A stretch of 49,306 nt of DNA from Chrysochromulina tobinii. Its lineage: Eukaryota; Haptophyta; Prymnesiales; Chrysochromulinaceae. Of the stretch, positions 21,801 through 28,840 are shown piece by piece. The stretch covers positions 1-49,306 of the forward strand of contig JWZX01003347.1 in the NCBI GenBank assembly GCA_001275005.1, read 5' to 3'. Each line of letters opens with the position of its first letter. Positions within the stretch are counted from its first letter, which is position 1. The position numbers were made by a program, and so were the translations under genes. The notes under the pieces are model-generated. The model had not been told where the DNA came from. It did not search any database and was given only the letters and a program-made list of their open reading frames with translations.

Positions 21801-22400
21801 GAGGCGCCGAAGCGACGGCTTGCGAGGCAACTGCGTCTCACACAGCACCGTACAGTCCTCGCGCAGGTGCTCAGGGTCACCGCTGAGGCCGAGGCGGCGG
21901 CGGCTGCAGAGGCCGCCGCCGCCGCTGCGTCGGCGTCGGCGGCGGCGGCGGCGGCGGCGGCTCAACGGGCGCCTTCGTGGACCAAAAGACCGAACTCCCC
22001 GGCTGCTGCTGCTGCTGGGTCGGGCGCCACGACGAGCGCCCCGTCGGAAGGGAAGCTCAAGGCGACAGCTGCGACGGAGCGGCGGCGGGACGCGATTCGG
22101 GCCCAGATGGTACTGGCCGATGCGGAGCGGGAGCTCGTCGCAGCACACGAGCGCGCGGACGCGGACGCGGACGCGGAGCGCGCGCGCTGGCGACACAACA
22201 GCCCTACCGGTACCAAGTCGACTAGCGTCCTCGTGAGCGCCGCGAGCGTGCTGACCAAAGGGCTGGGCAAGGGGCTGGGCAAGGGGCCGAACACGACCAC
22301 GTTGATGCCTAGCGCCAGCCCAAGCTCAGTTCGGAGCTTGTTGAGTGGCGCTGCGGCTGCGGGTGGGGCGAAGAAGAACGCTATGGAGGTTTCGATCTGA
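18868..22400 (+). CDS. Four-EF-hand protein with tandem micro-exons (~1,143 aa)
   Basis: Model: 18868-20790, 20826-20867, 20901-20942, 20976-22400, keeping one frame. An alternative is one 185-nt intron (20791-20975). Two EF-hand pairs are seen. LWDKKGKGGVSKVEF pairs with FDQLDDDGGGTLDLGELD before the micro-exons, and AWDSKGRGEVGRLDF pairs with LDADGTGALDVAEL near 21600-21780. In each pair the first loop lacks canonical ligands and the second is closer to canonical. The N-terminal third is disordered, with 12-nt and 48-nt repeats. An Ala/Glu-rich helix (21880-21960) follows the last EF-hand. No enzymatic domain or membrane span is visible. A Ca2+-sensing scaffold role is inferred from the EF-hands only. 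Confidence 0.72.
19336..19389 (+). repeat. 12-nt coding repeat (Asp-Ala-Arg-Asn)
   Basis: Four perfect copies of GACGCCCGAAAC encode (DARN)4 in the disordered N-terminal region of the EF-hand protein. Confidence 0.95.
19605..19720 (+). repeat. 48-nt coding repeat (16 residues)
   Basis: Three units with a 48-nt period (CCAGTGGTCG at 19611, 19659 and 19707) encode PPSQWSGDKPNGTP. The high identity shows recent expansion within a disordered segment. Confidence 0.92.
19813..19924 (+). repeat. Copies of a GCATGCAAGTGC element within coding sequence
   Basis: Elements starting GCATGCAAGTGCCCAGCACG occur at 19826 and 19874, with a truncated GCATGCAACGCC at 19913. Each alternates with copies of a host-like GGCTCCGAGC. 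They stay open in frame (MQVPSTAP), so here the element is probably translated. It is related to the micro-intron sequence at 20787-20975. Confidence 0.8.
20052..20149 (+). repeat. 84-bp duplication with ATCAG-rich filler
   Basis: AGAGCGGGGGCTCC occurs at 20052-20065 and 20136-20149. The filler contains CCTGATGAGGGA and repeats of CAATCAGATG and GGTCATCAG. The 84-nt period keeps the frame, so it can be read as a 28-residue insertion, although the filler resembles intron repeats elsewhere in the window. Confidence 0.85.
20385..20474 (+). repeat. 76-bp duplication with related CCTGATGAGGGA filler
   Basis: CCCCCGGCGGTCGC occurs at 20385-20398 and 20461-20474. The filler again starts CTGATGAGGGA and ends in CATCAGTGGCAATCAG. 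The 76-nt period is not a multiple of three, so the two copies are read in different frames. Either an unrecognised intron is present here or the upstream frame was changed by the insertion. Confidence 0.8.
20784..21017 (+). repeat. Tandem array of 42-nt micro-exon plus 33-35-nt GC-AG mini-intron
   Basis: Two complete 75-bp periods and a third, terminal copy of the exon are present. Each exon copy starts GTACGCGACAAGGCGGCGAA and encodes VRDKAAKLRASEAH. Each intervening block starts with the GC donor GCAAGT and ends CGCAG: 20791-20825 (35 nt), 20868-20900 and 20943-20975 (33 nt). Splicing all of them joins the upstream EF-hand frame to the downstream frame. Without splicing, the 35-nt block forces a frame switch and a stop at 21054. 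Confidence 0.75.
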
Positions 22401-22641
22401 AGGGGTTTTGGACAGGGGCGGTGCGATCAAGGAGTCCAGATCCCGCGGTTTGCTTCCGTGGGGAACGAAATGCTGTGGGTGCGTGCCTTGCCGAGAGCAG
22501 CGAGCGAGCCATACAAAGACGCGGTAGCTTGCTCACACTCACTCTCACTAACTCACTCACTCACTCAGCTTGCATGCAAATCATAATTCGAAACGTCTTC
22601 GCAAACTGAAGCCTCTCTCTCGTTCCCCATCTTCGAGAGGG
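22401..22641. other. Intergenic leader with interrupted CTCA repeat
   Basis: This 241-bp gap separates two forward genes. CTCACACTCACTCTCACTAA followed by CTCA units (22530-22568) lies about 75 nt upstream of the next ATG, as at the first gene. No gene is seen. Frames opening before 22642 start with TTG, not ATG. Confidence 0.6.
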
Positions 22642-25245
22642 ATGCCGCCGACGAGCCCCGTGGCTCCGAACCCCGTGCTCGGCTTCTTCGACAGCATCTT
22701 CTCCCCAATCGACAACCTCTTCAAACCGAATGAGAGCCCCACGAAGGGTGAAGTCGAGGGGGACGATGGCCCGTACTGGCCACCGCCGAAGCAGCCGAAG
22801 AAACCCCCAGAAGAAGGAAGCACACCCGGAAGAGTGAGCATCATGACGGAGAAGGACGCTCGGTTGGAAGGAATGCTGCAGCGGAAGCGCGAGGCTGCCG
22901 AGCGCCCATCCTCAATGGGCACGGTCATCGAGAGCAGTTCGACCAACCCGGTGACTCACGGAATGCTGCGCGTCGTATCGGGAGGCAGCAGTCAGTTGTC
23001 CGCACAGCAGGAGTTTGAGTTGAAGAAGGCCAAGAGGCGGGCGGAGGAGGAGGCCAAGGCGGCGGCTGGAGCGGCGCCGGCAGCGGTGCCCAAGACGGCC
23101 GCGGCGGCACAAGAAGCGAAAGCCGCACAAGAAGCGGTCGAAGCGGCACGCGCATATCGAGCCTATCGAGCAGCGGCACGTGAAGCGACTGCTGCCGCAC
23201 TGGCTGAAAAGGCGGCGGCGGATGTGGCGGCCACAGGCACCGACCTCTCTGACGACGATGGCGGTCTTGGCCGTCTTGCCCATGGCGGCGTCGACGCCGC
23301 CTCAAGGGACGACCCGAAGAAGGCATGGAAGAAGGCGGCTGAGGAGCCAGCCATGAACGACGGAGCGGCGGAGCCTGCTGCCATGAACGACGGAGCTGAC
23401 AACGAGGCGGACGACGAGGCGGACGAAGAGGTGGACGGCGAGGAGGTCAAGAGGGCGGCTAGTCTCTGGTCAGACGAACAAGCGCCGGCTCTGCCGCCTC
23501 GGACGCCGACGCCGCCGCGCCCGATCAAGGCTCGCGATGATCAGACCGCGGCACGCCTCGGGCGGCTGCCGCACGAGGTGCTCGTGGACCTTGTGATCGA
23601 GGCGTGCGCGACGAGCGAGCACATGCGCTGCGCCTTGGAGCGCGCCCTCGCGCAGCATGTTCACGGTCCCGAATCTCCGACCAGCGCCCTCTTGTCGTCA
23701 CCAGACATGCGCGTGCCTCTCCTTGTGCCTCTGACGGTGCGACGGGTGTCGAGGAGCCCCGCGGGGGTTGGCGCGAGTCCCGTGGGGCGTTCGTGGCGCC
23801 AAGAGTGGGTGGACGCGATGATGGAGCGCGGCAAGCTGAATGGCGATGAGTACAGCCGATCGATGTTCGAGTCGGGTGGCGTCGCGTCGATAGAGAGGAT
23901 CATGATGGACCTAACCGTTCCTATCCAGAGCAAGGTGGACAGCGGCTGGTCGCGAGAGCATGCCGAGGCATATACGCTCATTGGCCCGTTCCTCGCTGCG
24001 CCGCTCGCAGCCGCCACGCGGGAGCGCTCGCCCAGGTACGCGGCGTGCATGCGTGCGCTGTGCGAGGCTCTCGCGGATCAGGCGAAGCGGCTCACGGCCC
24101 CAGCCCCGCCCGTCTACATCAACCTGACCGGCAAGCAAGGGCTAGCCGCCGAGGACCCTGCATGGGATGTACTGCGTTCTCCAAAGGCACAGCCAGGCCT
24201 CCGCTTCGTCACCGACGGCCTCGGGAAGGCGTTCCTCCCGACGCCCAACACCTTCCCCGACGACAAGGGCTTCTGCGTGGTCATGAGCAGGGGAGGACGC
24301 GACGTGTATGAGCTGCAGGACTCGGATGTAGTGTGCCTCCGGAGCGCGCCTACTGACGCCAATGGCTGCCACTCGCTCATTCCGACGAGCGGCGGCGGAG
24401 CGCACGCGCTGCCGCCCTTCGCGACTGTCACACTCGAGAAGGTGATGCAGCCGGGCGAGTGGGAGGTGTGCGGTCAACATGTCAAGAGGCGGCTGCTGAT
24501 GGTGGGGGTCACGCTGAGCGACGATGCTGCGCAGAAGCCGTCGAACAGGCGCGCCATCTACGCGGGCGTCGCTCAGCTCTCGCCGCGCGGACCTGCCGAG
24601 CTGAGCTACGCCGAGCTCCCCGCCGCCCCACTCGATCTCACGAGCGAGAGCGCGAGCGAGATCGTGAGCAAGATCGTGCCGCGCGAGCTCCACTTTGCCG
24701 ATTATAAGGAGGCGGCCGCTGTGAAGAAGGCGGCAGCCGTGAAGGAGGGGGCAGCTGTGAAGGAGGCTGAGATCAAATCCTCGAGACCTCCGAGATCAAA
24801 CGATAGGCGCGCTCGCCGGGAGAGCGCCGCGACGGGCACCCCGCCGATGAACAGCGCTGGGCCCAAGCTTCCAGACTCGCCTTCAGAAAGCCTCCTTCAG
24901 AAGAGGGAATCGTTCGCAAAACAACGAGAATTCCTCAGAGCCAAGGAGCGGGAAGCCCTCCTGAACGAGGAGAATAACCCGCTGTACAACCCCGACATGC
25001 CCCCCACACCGCCCCGACGTGGCCCCACGCCGCCGCCCCGCGGTGTCCCCATCGCCGCGGTGATCTGTGCGCCCACGCCGCCGCCCCGCGGGCAGAGGAG
25101 CCCCGAGGAGGCGAGCGCCGTGGTGAGCACCGCGGTGAACTCCGCGGGGGCGAGCGCCGATACCGTATCGAGCGCTGCGCCCTTTTCGAAGAGTCCTGCG
25201 GTACTCTTTCTCGGGGACTCGCTCAAGGATCAGGTGGCGGAGTGA
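22642..25245 (+). CDS. Unassigned 867-residue protein, Ala/Pro-rich with a globular core
   Basis: The first in-frame ATG is chosen (AGGGATGCC). The N-terminus is Pro-rich, followed by a long Ala/Glu/Lys helix (about residues 130-215) and an acidic stretch (DDEADEEVDGEE). A conserved-looking globular region lies near 500-690, with YINLTGKQGL, GFCVVMSRGGRDVY and LPPFATVTLEKV. It continues as PGEWEV and KRRLLMVGVTL, which distantly recalls the strand pattern of mono-ADP-ribosyltransferases; I would not assign it. The C-terminus has PPTPPRRGPTPPPRG repeats that may be SH3/WW ligands. No signal peptide or membrane span is visible. The stop lies inside a duplicated 39-bp block. Confidence 0.6.
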   Translation: MPPTSPVAPNPVLGFFDSIFSPIDNLFKPNESPTKGEVEGDDGPYWPPPKQPKKPPEEGSTPGRVSIMTEKDARLEGMLQRKREAAERPSSMGTVIESSSTNPVTHGMLRVVSGGSSQLSAQQEFELKKAKRRAEEEAKAAAGAAPAAVPKTAAAAQEAKAAQEAVEAARAYRAYRAAAREATAAALAEKAAADVAATGTDLSDDDGGLGRLAHGGVDAASRDDPKKAWKKAAEEPAMNDGAAEPAAMNDGADNEADDEADEEVDGEEVKRAASLWSDEQAPALPPRTPTPPRPIKARDDQTAARLGRLPHEVLVDLVIEACATSEHMRCALERALAQHVHGPESPTSALLSSPDMRVPLLVPLTVRRVSRSPAGVGASPVGRSWRQEWVDAMMERGKLNGDEYSRSMFESGGVASIERIMMDLTVPIQSKVDSGWSREHAEAYTLIGPFLAAPLAAATRERSPRYAACMRALCEALADQAKRLTAPAPPVYINLTGKQGLAAEDPAWDVLRSPKAQPGLRFVTDGLGKAFLPTPNTFPDDKGFCVVMSRGGRDVYELQDSDVVCLRSAPTDANGCHSLIPTSGGGAHALPPFATVTLEKVMQPGEWEVCGQHVKRRLLMVGVTLSDDAAQKPSNRRAIYAGVAQLSPRGPAELSYAELPAAPLDLTSESASEIVSKIVPRELHFADYKEAAAVKKAAAVKEGAAVKEAEIKSSRPPRSNDRRARRESAATGTPPMNSAGPKLPDSPSESLLQKRESFAKQREFLRAKEREALLNEENNPLYNPDMPPTPPRRGPTPPPRGVPIAAVICAPTPPPRGQRSPEEASAVVSTAVNSAGASADTVSSAAPFSKSPAVLFLGDSLKDQVAE

Positions 25246-25326
25246 CTTCCAAATGGCGCCGTGGTGAGCACTTGCATGCGTCTCGCTCTCGGGGACTCGC
25301 TCGAGGATCGGGTGGCGGAGTGACTT
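25210..25326. repeat. 39-bp direct repeat flanking an inverted GCATGCAAGTGC element
   Basis: Copies at 25210-25248 and 25288-25326 (CTCGGGGACTCGCTC...) differ at two of 39 positions, period 78. Between them, 25255-25279 is the exact reverse complement of the 25-nt sequence at 20864-20888. On the plus strand it offers a good donor, GTGAGC. The first copy contains the stop codon of the upstream gene. Confidence 0.88.
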
Positions 25327-25795
25327 CATCTGCACACGCCCATCGGCTCCAACGTCGTGTCGCCCAGGGTTCGGCAGCTCGTTGCGTCCTGTGGGAGCCC
25401 CCGGGCAGAGTAGGGACGACATCTGGTGGGGATCGCTATTTCTGGTCTGATCGGTGCGTGTTTGTGGAGATCCGGAGGTGGCTGACTGTTACTGTCTGTC
25501 CGTGTTGGGTCATGTGTGGAGACACCGGAGGTTATCATACGTTTGGCTCGGCCGCGCCATGCAAGAGGCATATCGGTGTCGCGTCGTCCCAAAAGTAGAG
25601 CCCAGTCGCGAGTGGGGACATTGGATGTCCACGTAACCACGAGATGATGTAGCTGTTTGACGGTCTGTGTTTGTTGTGCTGATTCTAATTACATGTTCTA
25701 TGTACATGTAGATGAACTGGCACGCATGCATCCACAATTCGCGAGCTCCGGCGCGGCCACGCCCCCTCTTTCTGTTTCACTCCCAGGTCGCCACA
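25327..25795. other. Intergenic region upstream of the second EF-hand gene
   Basis: No gene is seen. An ATG at 25712 is in frame with the next gene. A pyrimidine-rich tract ending in CTCCCAG (to 25788) lies just before the better ATG at 25796 and looks like a 3' splice site, so a 5' UTR intron is possible. Confidence 0.45.
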
Positions 25796-28243
25796 ATGGC
25801 CTCTCACGGCCTTCTCACAGCTCATGAGTTTAGCATGCGCCAGCACACCTCCGAGCGACGCGACCGGATCAACGACGGCAAGCCAGCGCATGATGCCTCG
25901 TTTACGCCGCTGACGAACGCCGGCAACAGCCTGGCCGCCTCCAAGTTGGCGATCAAGGACGTCCTCGCGGGGCAGCTCCCGGCGCTCGCCGAAGTCTTTG
26001 CCAGCGCGGACCGTAACCTTAGCGGCTGGGTCGCCCGCGAGGCCGTGTACGACTGGCTCGTTGCGATCGCTGAACGCGTGGGCATACACGACGTGACGGC
26101 GCGTACCATCGAGGCTGTCATCGACGACTTTGATCCCTCCGGCGACGGCAAGGATCAGATCCGCTACGATGAGTGGACGCGCCTCGTCCTGCGCGACGCC
26201 CTGTTCCGAGCGAGCACACGGCTGATCCACTTCATACGGGCGCGCGACCGCGAGGGAAAGGGTGGTGTGGATAAGGCGCTCCTGCGCCACGCCATCTGTG
26301 CCTTTGGGCTTCCCGCGTCGCGGGAGCTGCTCGACTGCGTGTTCGACGAGATGGACCTCGAGCGTACCGGCTGGCTGCGGTACGAGGAGTTGCAAGCGAA
26401 GCTCAAGCTGGGCTCGGCGGTGCGCCTCGCGAACAAGGGGTACACGGGGCAGGTGTACGAGCTGACCGCACGCTGTGCCAGCCCTCTTCGAAGCTCCTCA
26501 TTGCTCGAGCAGTTCCTCGATCTCAACGCGTGCCCGCGCCCCCCGGCTTCTGCCTTGCGTACGCACAACCCCTGGATGGCGCACGCCGAACCTCGGACGG
26601 AGGCGCACAACCCTGATTCCAAGCCTCGGACCACCCACTGGCGTGGCGAGCTGTACAGCGCCCCATGCGTCGTCAAGAGCGCACCAACACGCGCGGAGGT
26701 GCGGCCGTTGAGCCAGCCACGCCAGTCGATCGATGCCTTTGGAAACGGACAGTACGTGGGCACGAGTCCGAGCGGCGAGGCCTACTACATTGAGCGTGAA
26801 GGTGGCGGCAGCGGCAGCAGCCTGGACCGGGTAGCCGCTGACACCGCCGCTGGATGGGGCGGGCTGCTTGAGTACAAGCAATGGCCGAACGCGAGGAGAC
26901 GCGCGATTGAGACGGCGCAGCGCCACGGGCGACCGCTGCCCTCTCCGGTGCCGGCTATACCGGCGGCGCCGCGCGTGCCGAGCAGCTATAGCGCCCTCCG
27001 CTCTTGGAGTTTGCAGGCCAAGCCCGCCAGCGCCGAGCTCCTCGACGTCCTGGACGAAGCCGAGGAGCAGCAGCAGGAGGAGGAAGGGATGGAGGAAGGG
27101 ATGGAGGCCTCATCAGGTGCCGAAGAACGTCTCGAGGCAAGTGTCCATTGGGGAGATTCGTGGGACGATGCACCGTCGGCGCCGCCTTCGCGTTACGCCT
27201 CGACGGCCGCCTCGACGGCCGCCTCGATGCGCTCTGACCTGCGCTCGACCCTACAGAGCCCACTCCGAGGCTTGACGTCGGTACCGCAACTGGCTCGCTC
27301 GGCTAGCCTGAGCTCGCTTGCCACCGCCCGGGACCCGACGTTCTTTGGCAGCTCGACCGGCGTCGCGATCGCGACGCGGACCGCCATGCTGGCGCCCACG
27401 GGAGCAGTGCTGCGTGACCTGAGCAGCTCGCGTAGCGCTGGCACCCTCCTCATGAAGCACCCGTCGTGGGCTGGAACCCCGGCGCCTTACACGGCGGGCA
27501 CGGAGCGCAGCATCATCCTCGCGAGCGATCCTTCGGGGGCGTCCTTCCGGCAGGAGCCCGCATCCTTATACAACTGGGTGGCCACCGCTCCGCTCACTGC
27601 CGTCAGCGGCACGATCGCTCATAGCAGCACGCTGCGTGCGGCCGCGAGCGAGCCAGCCCTCTCTACCGCTGCCCTCACTACCGCCGCCCTCGCTACCGCC
27701 ACCCGCCCAACCAAGGCGCCACCAAAAGGAGGTGGACCCAACCCAACTCCCGAGAGCACGGCGCGCCACTACAAGAACCAGTTTTGGGTCGAGCACGAGC
27801 TGCGCGTCGTCCGGACGCTCACTCGCGAGAAGGTGGTGTGCGCGCGCCATGGGAAGCTCGAGCCTGAGAGTGTGAAGCCACTCACGTACCCGCGTAAGAC
27901 TACCCCCGGCTACGGCGGCCATCGGTGGAAGGAGCCACTGGAGCAACACATCCCTCGTTCCCACAGTGTGCATTCGAACACGCGCGCGTACACCGTCGTC
28001 CCCTTGCCCCACGAGCAGCTCTGGACCACGAGCACCGGGGCGGCCCCCGTGCTAGCGGGTGCCACGACGGCGCTGCCGCGACCGCCCTTTTTGGACTCGA
28101 GCTCGATGAAGTTTTGGGAGACGCCGGCCGTCCAGTCGAGATCGAGATCGAGATCGAGATCGAGCAGCACGGCTGAGCCTAAAGCAGGCGTGGTGTCAGC
28201 GGGTGTGGCCACGCCGCTGATGAGGGCCGGAGGGCGTGATTGA
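25796..28243 (+). CDS. EF-hand protein with long disordered tail (815 aa)
   Basis: The start is taken at CCACAATGG; an in-frame ATG at 25712 would add 28 residues. Four EF-hand-like segments occupy the first ~210 residues: ADRNLSGWVAREAV, DFDPSGDGKDQIRYDEW (a loop with extra residues), RDREGKGGVDKAL and DLERTGWLRYEEL. The loops are mostly degenerate, so calcium binding may be weak or lost. The remainder is low-complexity Ser/Ala/Thr/Pro sequence, with an acidic QQQEEEGMEEGME run and (RS)4-5 from GAGATC repeats (28137-28165). Short motifs such as YGGHRWKEPLEQHIPRS recall flagellar or cytoskeletal EF-hand proteins, but I do not recognise a named family. Confidence 0.65.
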   Translation: MASHGLLTAHEFSMRQHTSERRDRINDGKPAHDASFTPLTNAGNSLAASKLAIKDVLAGQLPALAEVFASADRNLSGWVAREAVYDWLVAIAERVGIHDVTARTIEAVIDDFDPSGDGKDQIRYDEWTRLVLRDALFRASTRLIHFIRARDREGKGGVDKALLRHAICAFGLPASRELLDCVFDEMDLERTGWLRYEELQAKLKLGSAVRLANKGYTGQVYELTARCASPLRSSSLLEQFLDLNACPRPPASALRTHNPWMAHAEPRTEAHNPDSKPRTTHWRGELYSAPCVVKSAPTRAEVRPLSQPRQSIDAFGNGQYVGTSPSGEAYYIEREGGGSGSSLDRVAADTAAGWGGLLEYKQWPNARRRAIETAQRHGRPLPSPVPAIPAAPRVPSSYSALRSWSLQAKPASAELLDVLDEAEEQQQEEEGMEEGMEASSGAEERLEASVHWGDSWDDAPSAPPSRYASTAASTAASMRSDLRSTLQSPLRGLTSVPQLARSASLSSLATARDPTFFGSSTGVAIATRTAMLAPTGAVLRDLSSSRSAGTLLMKHPSWAGTPAPYTAGTERSIILASDPSGASFRQEPASLYNWVATAPLTAVSGTIAHSSTLRAAASEPALSTAALTTAALATATRPTKAPPKGGGPNPTPESTARHYKNQFWVEHELRVVRTLTREKVVCARHGKLEPESVKPLTYPRKTTPGYGGHRWKEPLEQHIPRSHSVHSNTRAYTVVPLPHEQLWTTSTGAAPVLAGATTALPRPPFLDSSSMKFWETPAVQSRSRSRSRSSSTAEPKAGVVSAGVATPLMRAGGRD

Positions 28244-28840
28244 TGCCACGGGATGAAGGGGCTGCGCCACGTACGCACGCGAGTCGGGACGAAGCGGAGA
28301 AGGTCGAGGGATCTCGTCTTGAGCTGGAGCTCGGCTGGAGGGAAGTTTTGGGAACACCTCGGAGAGGCCCGAGCTGGATCTTCTGGTATGGCGGTGGTGG
28401 CCGATCGACGACCCAGCGTTGATACCAGTGGACCGAGGGCGGGAGTGTGAAAAGTGATCTGTCGGGTACAATATCGTACATTCCCACGATTCCCTAAGTA
28501 AGTAAGTAAGTAAACAACGCCAACAGGCAGCGTACACGTGGCGAGGGGGTCTCCCCCAGGCATACGAAGCGTGTACGGTGTTCAACAACACGGGAGTTGA
28601 AGCTGATGAAAGCCATCAGTCAACCCACGGTTCCCGCGATTCCCGATTCCCTAGACCCTACACTCCCGATTCCCCACGCTCGGTCGGAGCCGAAAATCCG
28701 AGCTCCATAACGACTTAGCGTGCGCACGACCACTTCGGTAGAACCATCCGGATACGGCGCGTGTCTCATTGTTGGCGTTGCTTATCGGAGCGGCGCGAAA
28801 GTTTTATCGTGACTTTTGGACCGGCCGTATACCCTGATGC
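28244..28840. other. Convergent intergenic region with TAAG microsatellite
   Basis: This lies between the stop of the EF-hand gene (+) and the stop of the EEP-like gene (-). It holds (TAAG)4-5 at 28495-28513 and several dispersed CGATTCCC words around 28485-28680. No coding or RNA gene is recognised. Confidence 0.65.

Noticed and set aside
28485-28690. Telomere-like or transposon-terminal repeats (TAAG, CGATTCCC words)
   Set aside because: The TAAG run is only about 19 bp and the other words are irregular. No inverted terminal repeats or transposase were found.
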